This document shows, in pieces, positions 57,514 through 64,000 of a DNA stretch of 64,000 nt. How positions within the stretch are numbered: position 1 is the stretch's first letter; each line of letters starts with the position of its first letter. Source of the DNA: Mycolicibacterium novocastrense (GTDB lineage: Bacteria; Actinomycetota; Actinomycetes; Mycobacteriales; Mycobacteriaceae); the NCBI RefSeq assembly GCF_001570485.1, contig NZ_BCTA01000093.1:248001-312000 (forward strand). Reading direction: 5' to 3'. The notes under the pieces are model-generated. The model saw nothing but the letters and a program-made list of their open reading frames with translations, made no database searches and had not been told where the DNA came from. Both the position numbers and the translations under genes were made by a program.

Positions 57514-58230
57514 ATGGGTAAGCAAAGACCAATCCTGGCAGATGTGATGGCCGCGGTCGGTATCGCCGCCCTCTACAAAGCCCACGTACAGCCGTGGATA
57601 TACACCTGGGGCGCCCGTGAAGACGAGATCACCGCAACACTGCCGGGTGACGATTTGGTCGATCCCGACACGCCACGGACCACCCGGGCGGTGTCCATCG
57701 CCGCCACACGCGACGACGTGTGGCCCTGGCTGGCTCAGATCGGCGAGGACCGCGGAGGCTTCTACAGCTATTCGGTGCTGGAGCGTGCCGTCGGGGCGGA
57801 TGTACACAACGCCGCGGTCATCCATCCCGAGTGGCAGGAGCTGCAGGTCGGCGACACGATCTGGCTGGCCCGCCGGTACGGTCCCGGGGCCCGGCAGATC
57901 GTGGCGGACGTGAAACCCCGATCACATCTCGTGCTGGTGTCGCCAGCCGACTTCGAGCGCCTGCAGCGGGGCGAAAAAGCCTCGGGCTGCTGGTCTTTCG
58001 TGCTCCGCCCGGAAGTGGGACGGACCCGCCTGATTGTGCGCGGCAGCGGGGGCGCGGTGGGCCATTCCTGGTTCGACATACCGCATTTCGTGATGGAGCA
58101 GAAGATGATGCGGGGCATAGCGCAGCGGACCCAGCGGACCCGTCGGCTGTCGCGGCCGTCACCCGGGTATCGGTGGGACGATGGGCGCATACTTGTACGC
58201 GATGACCGGCCCCTCGCCCCAGCCCCGTAA
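57514..58230 (+). CDS. SRPBCC-like protein of unknown function
   Basis: A 238-residue protein from ATG 57514, eight bases after AGGAGC. The core (about 60-200) has the feel of a START/SRPBCC domain: RAVSIAATRDDVWPWLAQIG, DRGGFYSYSVLERAVGADVH, LQVGDTIWLAR, SGCWSFVLRPEVGRTRLIVR. This family binds hydrophobic ligands. An N-terminal segment VMAAVGIAALYKAHVQPWIY might lie in the membrane. Its 3' end overlaps the start of the receiver fusion gene by 29 bp, so the two are translated together. Confidence 0.75.
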   Translation: MGKQRPILADVMAAVGIAALYKAHVQPWIYTWGAREDEITATLPGDDLVDPDTPRTTRAVSIAATRDDVWPWLAQIGEDRGGFYSYSVLERAVGADVHNAAVIHPEWQELQVGDTIWLARRYGPGARQIVADVKPRSHLVLVSPADFERLQRGEKASGCWSFVLRPEVGRTRLIVRGSGGAVGHSWFDIPHFVMEQKMMRGIAQRTQRTRRLSRPSPGYRWDDGRILVRDDRPLAPAP

Positions 58231-59869
58231 ACCCGTCATTTTGAGCGTCGATGACGATCCGGCGGTGTCGCGCGCGGTCGCCCGCGATCTGCGGCGCCAC
58301 TACGGCGAAGGATTTCGCATCGTGCGCGCCGAGAACGGCCCCGATGCGCTCGAGACGCTCAACGAACTGAAACTGCGCGGTGAGACCGTCGCGGTGTTCG
58401 TCGCCGACTACCGGATGCCGCAGATGAGCGGGATCGAGTTCCTCGAAGAGGCGATGGACATCTTCCCGATGGCCCGCCGCGTGCTGCTGACCGCGTATGC
58501 CGACACGCACGCCGCGATCGACGCGATCAACGTCGTCGACCTCGATCATTACCTGCTCAAACCGTGGGACCCGCCGCAGGAGAAGCTCTATCCGGTGATC
58601 GACGCGCTGATCGAGGCCTGGCGCGAGACCGGCGACCGTGCGATCCCACACACCAAGATCATCGGGCACCCGTGGAACGCGCGATCCTCGGAGGTTCGCG
58701 AGTTCCTCGCGCGCAACCGGCTCTACTACACGTGGTTCCGCGCCGACGAACCCAAGGGCAGGCAGCTGCTGGACGCCGCGGGTCTCGACGGGCTGACGCT
58801 TCCGGTGGTGGTCACCGAACAGGGCGAGACGCTGGTCGCGCCGGACGACGCCGAACTCGGCGCGACGCTCGGTCTGTCGATCACACCCTCGGAGGACTTC
58901 TACGATCTGGTCGTCATCGGCGGCGGCCCGGCGGGTCTGGCCGCGGCGGTCTACGGCGCCTCCGAGGGCCTCAAGACGGTGCTCATCGAGCGCACGGCCA
59001 CGGGTGGGCAGGCCGGGCAGAGCTCGCGGATCGAGAACTACCTCGGCTTTCCCGACGGCGTCTCGGGCTCTCAACTCGCCGAGCGGGCCCGCAGACAAGC
59101 CGAGAAGTTCGAGGCCGAGCTCATCACGGCGGCCGAGGTCACCGCGCTCGAGATCGACGGCAACGCCCGCACCGTCCATCTGCCCGACGGCCGATCGATC
59201 GGGACGCGGGCCGTGATCCTGGCGATGGGTGTGGAGTACCGCCAGTTGCCTGCCGAGGGCTGCGCGGATCTCACCGGCGCGGGCGTCTACTACGGAGCCA
59301 CCTCGTCGGTCGCCGCCGAATGCGAGGACGAGGAGGTCTTCGTCATCGGCGGCGCCAACTCCGCGGGACAGGCCGCGATGTTCCTGTCGCGAACCGCGAA
59401 GAAGGTGAGCATCGTCTGCCGCCGCACGCTCGAGGACTCGATGTCCTACTACCTGATCCAGCAGATCAGGGCGACCGACAACATCCGCGAACTGCCGCAC
59501 ACCGCCGTGCACAAGGTCGAAGGCAACGGCCACCTGGAACGCATCTGCCTGGAGAATCTGCAGACCGGGGTGCGCGAGGACCACACCTGTGGGCGCATGT
59601 TCATCTTCATCGGGGCCCAACCACGCACGGACTGGGTGGAACAGGCCGGCATCGCCCGCGATGACCACGGTTTCATCCTGGCCGGGCCCGATCTGCGCGA
59701 CGTCGCCGGTTGGACGTTGGACCGTCCGCCGCACCACCTGGAAACAAGCGTGCCCGGTGTGTTTGTTGCAGGAGATGTGCGTTCCGAATCCGCCAAGAGG
59801 GTGGCGGCCGCCGTCGGCGAAGGGTCGATGGCGGTGATGTTGGTGCACCGATATCTGGCGGAGGCGTGA
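58202..59869 (+). CDS. Receiver - thioredoxin-like - thioredoxin-reductase-like fusion
   Basis: A 555-residue three-part protein from ATG 58202. Residues 10-140 form a response-regulator receiver with D17/D18, phospho-acceptor D69 (VADYRMPQMSG), T97 and K120. Residues 151-225 resemble a glutaredoxin fold, but the site reads HPWNARSS, without a CxxC. Residues 234-555 are a thioredoxin-reductase-like flavoprotein with FAD motif GGGPAG (240-245) and NAD(P)H motif GGANSAG (383-389); the redox disulfide position reads YYGATSSVAAEC, with no CxxC. The family is annotated as fused response regulator/thioredoxin reductase, yet neither disulfide centre survives. TGATG overlap couples it to the histidine kinase. 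Confidence 0.9.
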   Translation: MTGPSPQPRKPVILSVDDDPAVSRAVARDLRRHYGEGFRIVRAENGPDALETLNELKLRGETVAVFVADYRMPQMSGIEFLEEAMDIFPMARRVLLTAYADTHAAIDAINVVDLDHYLLKPWDPPQEKLYPVIDALIEAWRETGDRAIPHTKIIGHPWNARSSEVREFLARNRLYYTWFRADEPKGRQLLDAAGLDGLTLPVVVTEQGETLVAPDDAELGATLGLSITPSEDFYDLVVIGGGPAGLAAAVYGASEGLKTVLIERTATGGQAGQSSRIENYLGFPDGVSGSQLAERARRQAEKFEAELITAAEVTALEIDGNARTVHLPDGRSIGTRAVILAMGVEYRQLPAEGCADLTGAGVYYGATSSVAAECEDEEVFVIGGANSAGQAAMFLSRTAKKVSIVCRRTLEDSMSYYLIQQIRATDNIRELPHTAVHKVEGNGHLERICLENLQTGVREDHTCGRMFIFIGAQPRTDWVEQAGIARDDHGFILAGPDLRDVAGWTLDRPPHHLETSVPGVFVAGDVRSESAKRVAAAVGEGSMAVMLVHRYLAEA

Positions 59870-61362
59870 TGGGCGACAACGAACCCCGGTGCCTACCGGA
59901 CGAGCTGCGGACGCTGTTCCTGTTCGAGGCGCTCTCTGACCGCCAATTGCAGGTTCTGTGCGACAACGGGCATATTGCCACGTTCGAACCCGGTCCGGTG
60001 TGCACCGAAGGCGACCCGGCGACCTGCTTCTACGTCCTGCTCGACGGTGAACTGGTGATGTCCAAACGCTCGGGCGGGGTGGACATCGAGACGGGCCGCA
60101 CCTCGCAGCGCGGGGTGTACTGCGGCGCCTGGTCGGCCTACGTGCCCGGCGAGGAGCACCTCTACGAGGCGTCGGTCCGCGTGACGAGGCCGTCCCGGTT
60201 CTTCGTGCTCGACGCCGACGCGTTCGCGAAGTTCATGCAGTCGGAGTTCCCGATGGCCGTGCACCTGCTCGAGGGCCACCGCGTCGGCGGCCGTCGCCAG
60301 AGCCAGATCCTCGGTCAGCGCGAGAAGCTGCTGGCTCTGGGCACCATCACCGCGGGCCTGACCCATCAGCTCAACAATCCCGCGGCTGCCGCGGCCCGTG
60401 CTGTCGCCGACCTGCGCGAGGGCGTCGGCAAGATGCGGCACAAGCTCGCGATGTTGGCCGACGGCCAGTTCACCCCCGAAGCGCTGCGGGTGTTGGTGCG
60501 GATCCAGGAAGAGGTCGCCGAGCAGGTCGCCAAGTCGAAGGCGCAGGAGCTCACTGCGCTGGAGCTGTCCGACTCCGAAGAGCAGATCGGCGACTGGCTC
60601 GAGAGCCGCGGCATCGCCAGCGCGTGGGATTACGCACCGACGTTCGTGGAGGCGGGCCTCGACCTGGACTGGCTCGAACGCGTGCAGGCCTCGATCGACG
60701 ACGTCGACTGCTCCGCCACGCTGCAGAGCGCGCTGGGCTGGTTGAAGTACACGATCGACGCCGAGTTGCGGATGAACGAGATCGCCGACGCCAGCAAGCG
60801 GATCTCGGCGCTGCTGGCCGGCGCCAAGCAGTACTCCCAGATGGACCGCAGCGAGTATCAGGCCGCCAACGTCCACGAGCTGATCCACAGCACGATCAAG
60901 ACCATCTTCGGCGACAAGGTGGGCAAGGACAGGCCGGTTGCACTGGTGTGGGAAAAGGACACCACGCTGCCTCAATTGTTGTGCTACCCAGGCGAACTCA
61001 ACGAGGTCTGGACGAACATCATCGACAACGCGATCCAGGCGATGAACTACGAGGGCACGCTGACGATCCGCACCTCGCGCGTGAACGACGAGATGATCCG
61101 CGTCGAGATCTGCGACGACGGCCAGGGCATCGCCGAAGACAACATCGACCGCATCTTCACCCCGTTCTTCACCACCAAACCGTTCGGCCAGGGCACCGGC
61201 CTGGGCCTCGACCTCGCCCGGCGCATCATCGTCGAGAAGCACCACGGCGACATCCGGGTCAGGTCCGCACCGGGCGACACCCGGTTCGCCATCGACCTGC
61301 CGCTGGTCGCTCCCGCCCCCGAGGCACCGACGCCGACGGAGCTTCCGGTCACGGCCGGATAA
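59869..61362 (+). CDS. Cyclic-nucleotide-domain histidine kinase
   Basis: A 497-residue soluble sensor kinase. Residues 15-130 are a CRP-type cyclic nucleotide-binding fold (GPVCTEGDPATCFYVLLDGE). The phospho-acceptor histidine is H166 in ITAGLTHQLNNPAAAAARAV; the long helical region includes RISALLAGAKQYSQMDRSEY. The ATPase domain has the N box (NIIDNAIQAMNYEG), G1 (CDDGQGIAEDN), F box (FTPFFTTKPFG) and G2 (GTGLGLDLARRI). No membrane helix. The canonical phosphate-binding Arg-Ala-Leu cassette of CRP domains is not evident, so the ligand may not be cAMP. The obvious partner is the receiver protein just upstream. Confidence 0.9.
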   Translation: MGDNEPRCLPDELRTLFLFEALSDRQLQVLCDNGHIATFEPGPVCTEGDPATCFYVLLDGELVMSKRSGGVDIETGRTSQRGVYCGAWSAYVPGEEHLYEASVRVTRPSRFFVLDADAFAKFMQSEFPMAVHLLEGHRVGGRRQSQILGQREKLLALGTITAGLTHQLNNPAAAAARAVADLREGVGKMRHKLAMLADGQFTPEALRVLVRIQEEVAEQVAKSKAQELTALELSDSEEQIGDWLESRGIASAWDYAPTFVEAGLDLDWLERVQASIDDVDCSATLQSALGWLKYTIDAELRMNEIADASKRISALLAGAKQYSQMDRSEYQAANVHELIHSTIKTIFGDKVGKDRPVALVWEKDTTLPQLLCYPGELNEVWTNIIDNAIQAMNYEGTLTIRTSRVNDEMIRVEICDDGQGIAEDNIDRIFTPFFTTKPFGQGTGLGLDLARRIIVEKHHGDIRVRSAPGDTRFAIDLPLVAPAPEAPTPTELPVTAG

Positions 61363-61401
61363 GCAGGAATATCCCGTCGACACCGAGAAGTTGGAGCGAA
61401 T

Positions 61402-62247
61402 ATGACGAAACCCGATCTCGGTAGGTACGGCGCATTCGGCCACTACTCCATGTGGCAGCGGCTGAGTTCGGAGCAGTTGCGGGCCATCGAAGACCTCGGC
61501 TACGGCGCGATCTGGGCGGGGGGTTCTCCCGCGGCCGAATTGGACTGGGTGGAACCGATTCTCGAGGCGACGAACACACTGAAGCTGGCGACCGGCATCG
61601 TCAACATCTGGACCGCGGACGCCGAGCCGGTCAGCGAGTCCTTTCACCGCATCGAAAAGGCCCATCCGGGACGCTTTGTGCTGGGTATCGGCGTCGGCCA
61701 CCCCGAAGCCCACACCGAATACCAGAAGCCGTATGACGCGCTCGTCGCCTACCTCGACAAGCTCGATGAGTACGGGGTGCCGAAGGATCGACGGGTGGTC
61801 GCCGCGCTGGGTCCGCGCGTGCTCAAGCTGTCCGCCGAACGCTCCGCCGGCGCGCATCCCTACCTGACGACGCCCGAACACACCGCCGAGGCGCGCAAGC
61901 TCATCGGGCCGGATGCGTTCCTCGCTCCCGAGCACAAGGTGGTGCCGACCACGGATGCCGACAAGGCCCGCGCGGTCGGCCGCCAGGCGCTCGACATCTA
62001 CCTCAACCTCACGAACTATCTGAACAGCTGGAAGCGACTCGGCTTCACCGACGACGAGGTCGCGAAGCCGGGCAGCGACCGGCTTGTCGATGCCGTGGTG
62101 GCGTATGGCACCGTCGACGCCATAGCAGCACGCCTCGAAGAGCATCACGCTGCGGGCGCCGACCACGTGCCCGTACAGGTGCTCACCAAACCGGACAAGC
62201 TGGTGGACGCGTTGGCTCAACTGGCGGGTCCGCTCGGCCTGAAGTGA
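61402..62247 (+). CDS. LLM-class F420-dependent oxidoreductase (first of a tandem pair)
   Basis: A 281-residue member of the TIM-barrel luciferase-like family of the mycobacterial short type (Rv3463-like). It starts MTKPDLGRYGAFGHYSMWQR and has EDLGYGAIWAGGSPAAELDW, KLATGIVNIWTADAEPV, HPGRFVLGIGVGHPEAHTEY and AGAHPYLTTPEHTAEARKL. F420H2-dependent reduction of an unknown substrate is expected. It follows the kinase by 39 bp and may belong to the same transcript. Confidence 0.9.
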   Translation: MTKPDLGRYGAFGHYSMWQRLSSEQLRAIEDLGYGAIWAGGSPAAELDWVEPILEATNTLKLATGIVNIWTADAEPVSESFHRIEKAHPGRFVLGIGVGHPEAHTEYQKPYDALVAYLDKLDEYGVPKDRRVVAALGPRVLKLSAERSAGAHPYLTTPEHTAEARKLIGPDAFLAPEHKVVPTTDADKARAVGRQALDIYLNLTNYLNSWKRLGFTDDEVAKPGSDRLVDAVVAYGTVDAIAARLEEHHAAGADHVPVQVLTKPDKLVDALAQLAGPLGLK

Positions 62248-62269
62248 CGTCACCACCGAAGGGATCCGC

Positions 62270-63112
62270 ATGACTGAGCTCAAGCCCGACCTCGGCCGCT
62301 ACGGCGTATGGACGTTCGGCGTTCCGAAGCCCGAACAGGCCGTGGAGATCGAAAAGCTCGGCTACGGCGCGGTGTGGATCGGCGGATCGCCGGCCGGCAA
62401 CCTCGAGTACGTCGAGCCCATCCTCGAGCGCACGGAGAACCTTGTGGTCGCCACCGGCATCATCAACGTGTGGACGGCGCCCGCCGACGAGGTCGCCGAC
62501 GCGTATCACCGCGTGGAGGACGCCTATCCGGGCCGCTTCCTGCTGGGCATCGGTATCGGTCATCCCGAACACACCGAGGAGTACCGCAAACCGTACGACG
62601 TGCTCGTCGAGTACCTCGACGCGCTGGATGCCAAGAAGGTGCCGACGAGCCGGCGGGTGATCGCGGCGCTCGGGCCCAAAGTGCTCAAGCTGTCGGCGCA
62701 GCGCAGCGCCGGGGCCCATCCCTACCTGACCACCCCGCAGCACACCGGTGAAGCGCGAAACCTGCTGGGGCCCACGGTGTTCATCGCGCCCGAACACAAG
62801 GTCGTATTGGCCAGGGACGCCGAGGCGTCACGCGAGATCGGCAGGCAGACAGTCGATTTCTACCTCAACCTGTCGAACTACCTGAACAACTGGAAGCGCC
62901 TGGGCTTCACCGAGGACGACGTCGCCAAGCCCGGCAGCGACCGGCTGATCGACGCACTCGTCGCCCACGGCACGCCCGATGCGATCGCCGCGCGGCTCAA
63001 CGAGCACCTGGATGCGGGTGCCGATCACGTCGCGATCCAGGTGCTCGGCGGATGGGACGTCTTGATCCCCACGCTGACCGAATTGGCTGGGCCGCTCGGG
63101 TTGAAGGGCTGA
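62270..63112 (+). CDS. LLM-class F420-dependent oxidoreductase (second of a tandem pair)
   Basis: A 280-residue paralogue of the preceding gene, 22 bp downstream. The two align end to end: LGYGAVWIGGSPAGNLEYVE, VVATGIINVWTAPADEV, YPGRFLLGIGIGHPEHTEEY, AGAHPYLTTPQHTGEARNL. The first copy has a five-residue insertion near its N-terminus (AFGHYSMWQRLS region). Clearly a tandem duplication; conservation of both suggests distinct substrates. Convergent with the MCE gene 12 bp further on. Confidence 0.9.
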   Translation: MTELKPDLGRYGVWTFGVPKPEQAVEIEKLGYGAVWIGGSPAGNLEYVEPILERTENLVVATGIINVWTAPADEVADAYHRVEDAYPGRFLLGIGIGHPEHTEEYRKPYDVLVEYLDALDAKKVPTSRRVIAALGPKVLKLSAQRSAGAHPYLTTPQHTGEARNLLGPTVFIAPEHKVVLARDAEASREIGRQTVDFYLNLSNYLNNWKRLGFTEDDVAKPGSDRLIDALVAHGTPDAIAARLNEHLDAGADHVAIQVLGGWDVLIPTLTELAGPLGLKG

Positions 63113-63124
63113 CGGGGCCGACCG

Positions 63125-64000
63125 TCAACCGGTCGGCGGCAGCAGCATCGTCTGCCAGGTCTTGTTCTGCGGCGCACCGGGTTCCGGTCGAGCGGTGGCG
63201 GGGTTCGCAGATCCGGGCGGAAGGTGGGGGACCGCCTGGCCCGACAAGGTGGCATTCGGGTCGCCCTTCCAGTTGAAACCGTCGTTGAGGGGCACATACT
63301 GCTCGTCGCTCTCGCACAACGCCACCGTGGGCGCACGCTTGCCGGGCACGGTCTCGCACGGAATGTTACGTGCCCCACGCACATTGAACTGGGAGTCCTG
63401 GGGCACTCGGCAGTACAGGTCACCGGGGGGTCGCGGTGGAGAATCTTCGAAGGTGGCGACGCGCTGTTGTTGGGCAGGCAGGAAGCCGGTGGTGCAGGGG
63501 GGTGGGAGATTGAGGTTGAGGTTGAAGCTCAGGTATTGGCCTTTGTAGTCCTGTTTCGTGTTCAGGTTGGCCAGGATGCCGGCTTGGTTGTTCTCGATGA
63601 CCCGCGGGAAGACGACCAGCAGTTGTTCGATGTCGTTCTGATAGGTCAGCGCGACCTGGCCGACGGAGACCAGGTTGGCCATCAGGATCGGCAGGGCGGG
63701 TTGTAGCCGCTCGACGAGGTGACGTGTTTGGGCGGCCGCCGGGCCGCCGGCGTCGATGACACCGGCGACGGCCTGGTCGTGATCGCGCACTTCTTCGGTC
63801 ACCGTGGCCAGCTGTGTTGCCCACGCCTCGATCGCCTCGGAAGTGGCGGTCTGGGAATCCAGCACAGGTTGGGCATCATCGATCAGCGTGGTCAGCGCGT
63901 CGAGGTTGGTGCGGGCGTCGATGGCCAGCGTGGAGGTGCCCTTGACCAGCCGCGACAGTTCCGGGCCCAGTCCGCCCACGGCGGTGTAGGACTCGTCGAT
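63125..64000 (-). CDS. MCE-family protein (5' end outside window)
   Basis: The frame is open from the right edge to a stop at 63125, giving the last 291 residues. The N-terminal part is the long helical Mce tail (SRLVKGTSTLAIDARTNLDA, EVRDHDQAVAGVIDAGG), followed by the family segment LPILMANLVSVGQVALTYQN and a C-terminal YCRVPQDSQFNVRGARNIPC region. Cys pairs and Pro-rich ends are typical. Mce proteins are secreted subunits of lipid importers. Which of the six positions (A-F) and which operon it belongs to cannot be judged from this part, though the length beyond the MCE domain suggests a C or D type. Confidence 0.9.
   Translation of the reverse strand: MDESYTAVGGLGPELSRLVKGTSTLAIDARTNLDALTTLIDDAQPVLDSQTATSEAIEAWATQLATVTEEVRDHDQAVAGVIDAGGPAAAQTRHLVERLQPALPILMANLVSVGQVALTYQNDIEQLLVVFPRVIENNQAGILANLNTKQDYKGQYLSFNLNLNLPPPCTTGFLPAQQQRVATFEDSPPRPPGDLYCRVPQDSQFNVRGARNIPCETVPGKRAPTVALCESDEQYVPLNDGFNWKGDPNATLSGQAVPHLPPGSANPATARPEPGAPQNKTWQTMLLPPTG

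Noticed and set aside
61402..62283. Very long minus-strand open frames across 57.8-62.3 kb
   Set aside because: They are antisense to well-supported kinase, flavoprotein and LLM genes; such long shadows are common at this GC content.

Overview
The window is chromosomal DNA from a mycobacterium (most likely a fast-growing Mycolicibacterium-type species). The GC content is high, ribosomal and chaperone genes are typically actinobacterial, and the gene order follows the M. tuberculosis Rv3409c-Rv3463 segment closely. Markers include choD-guaB3-guaB2, sigD/rsdA, whiB3, groEL1-groES, the tsa/rimI/alr cluster, gadB-nnr-glmS, glmM, rpsI-rplM, the complete ESX-4 locus, cutinases, and truA-rplQ-rpoA-rpsD-rpsK-rpsM-rpmJ-infA. 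An MCE-family gene enters at the right edge and a phoU gene is cut by the left edge. No tRNA, rRNA, CRISPR, insertion sequence or prophage was seen.

Layout. 1-9.2 kb: phosphate-signalling phoU (partial), cholesterol oxidase-like choD, purine genes guaB3/guaB2, sigma factor D with its anti-sigma factor, and the redox regulator whiB3. 9.2-15.5 kb: a block that M. tuberculosis lacks between whiB3 and groEL1. It holds a class I DAHP synthase preceded by a candidate aromatic-amino-acid attenuator with a short Tyr-Trp-Arg-Phe leader peptide, a small secreted protein, a decayed copy of the groEL1 3' end, N-acetylglucosamine-6-phosphate deacetylase, a sugar transporter and a frameshifted membrane adenylate cyclase. 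15.5-30 kb: groEL1/groES under a CIRCE operator, t6A tRNA-modification genes, alanine racemase, glutamate decarboxylase, metabolite repair, glmS and several hydrolases. 30-36.9 kb: DEAD-box helicase, an EspC-like secreted protein with its partner, glmM, rpsI-rplM. 37-47.2 kb: ESX-4 type VII secretion (esxT, esxU, accessory protein, eccC4, eccD4, mycP4, eccB4; no eccE). 47-51 kb: CGNR regulator, EamA exporter, three tandem cutinases. 51-56 kb: ribosomal protein/RNA polymerase alpha cluster. 57.5-63 kb: an operon with an SRPBCC-like protein, a receiver-thioredoxin-reductase-like fusion and a cyclic-nucleotide-domain histidine kinase, then two tandem F420-type LLM oxidoreductases.

The most interesting items are (i) the aroma-sensing attenuator at 10321-10456, (ii) the receiver/flavoprotein/histidine-kinase signalling pair whose thioredoxin-like domains have lost all expected CxxC cysteines, and (iii) the scar of rearrangement between whiB3 and groEL1 (groEL1 relic plus non-syntenic genes). 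Much of the rest is conserved mycobacterial core. Functions are assigned from recognised motifs, family length and remembered synteny; no database search was run.
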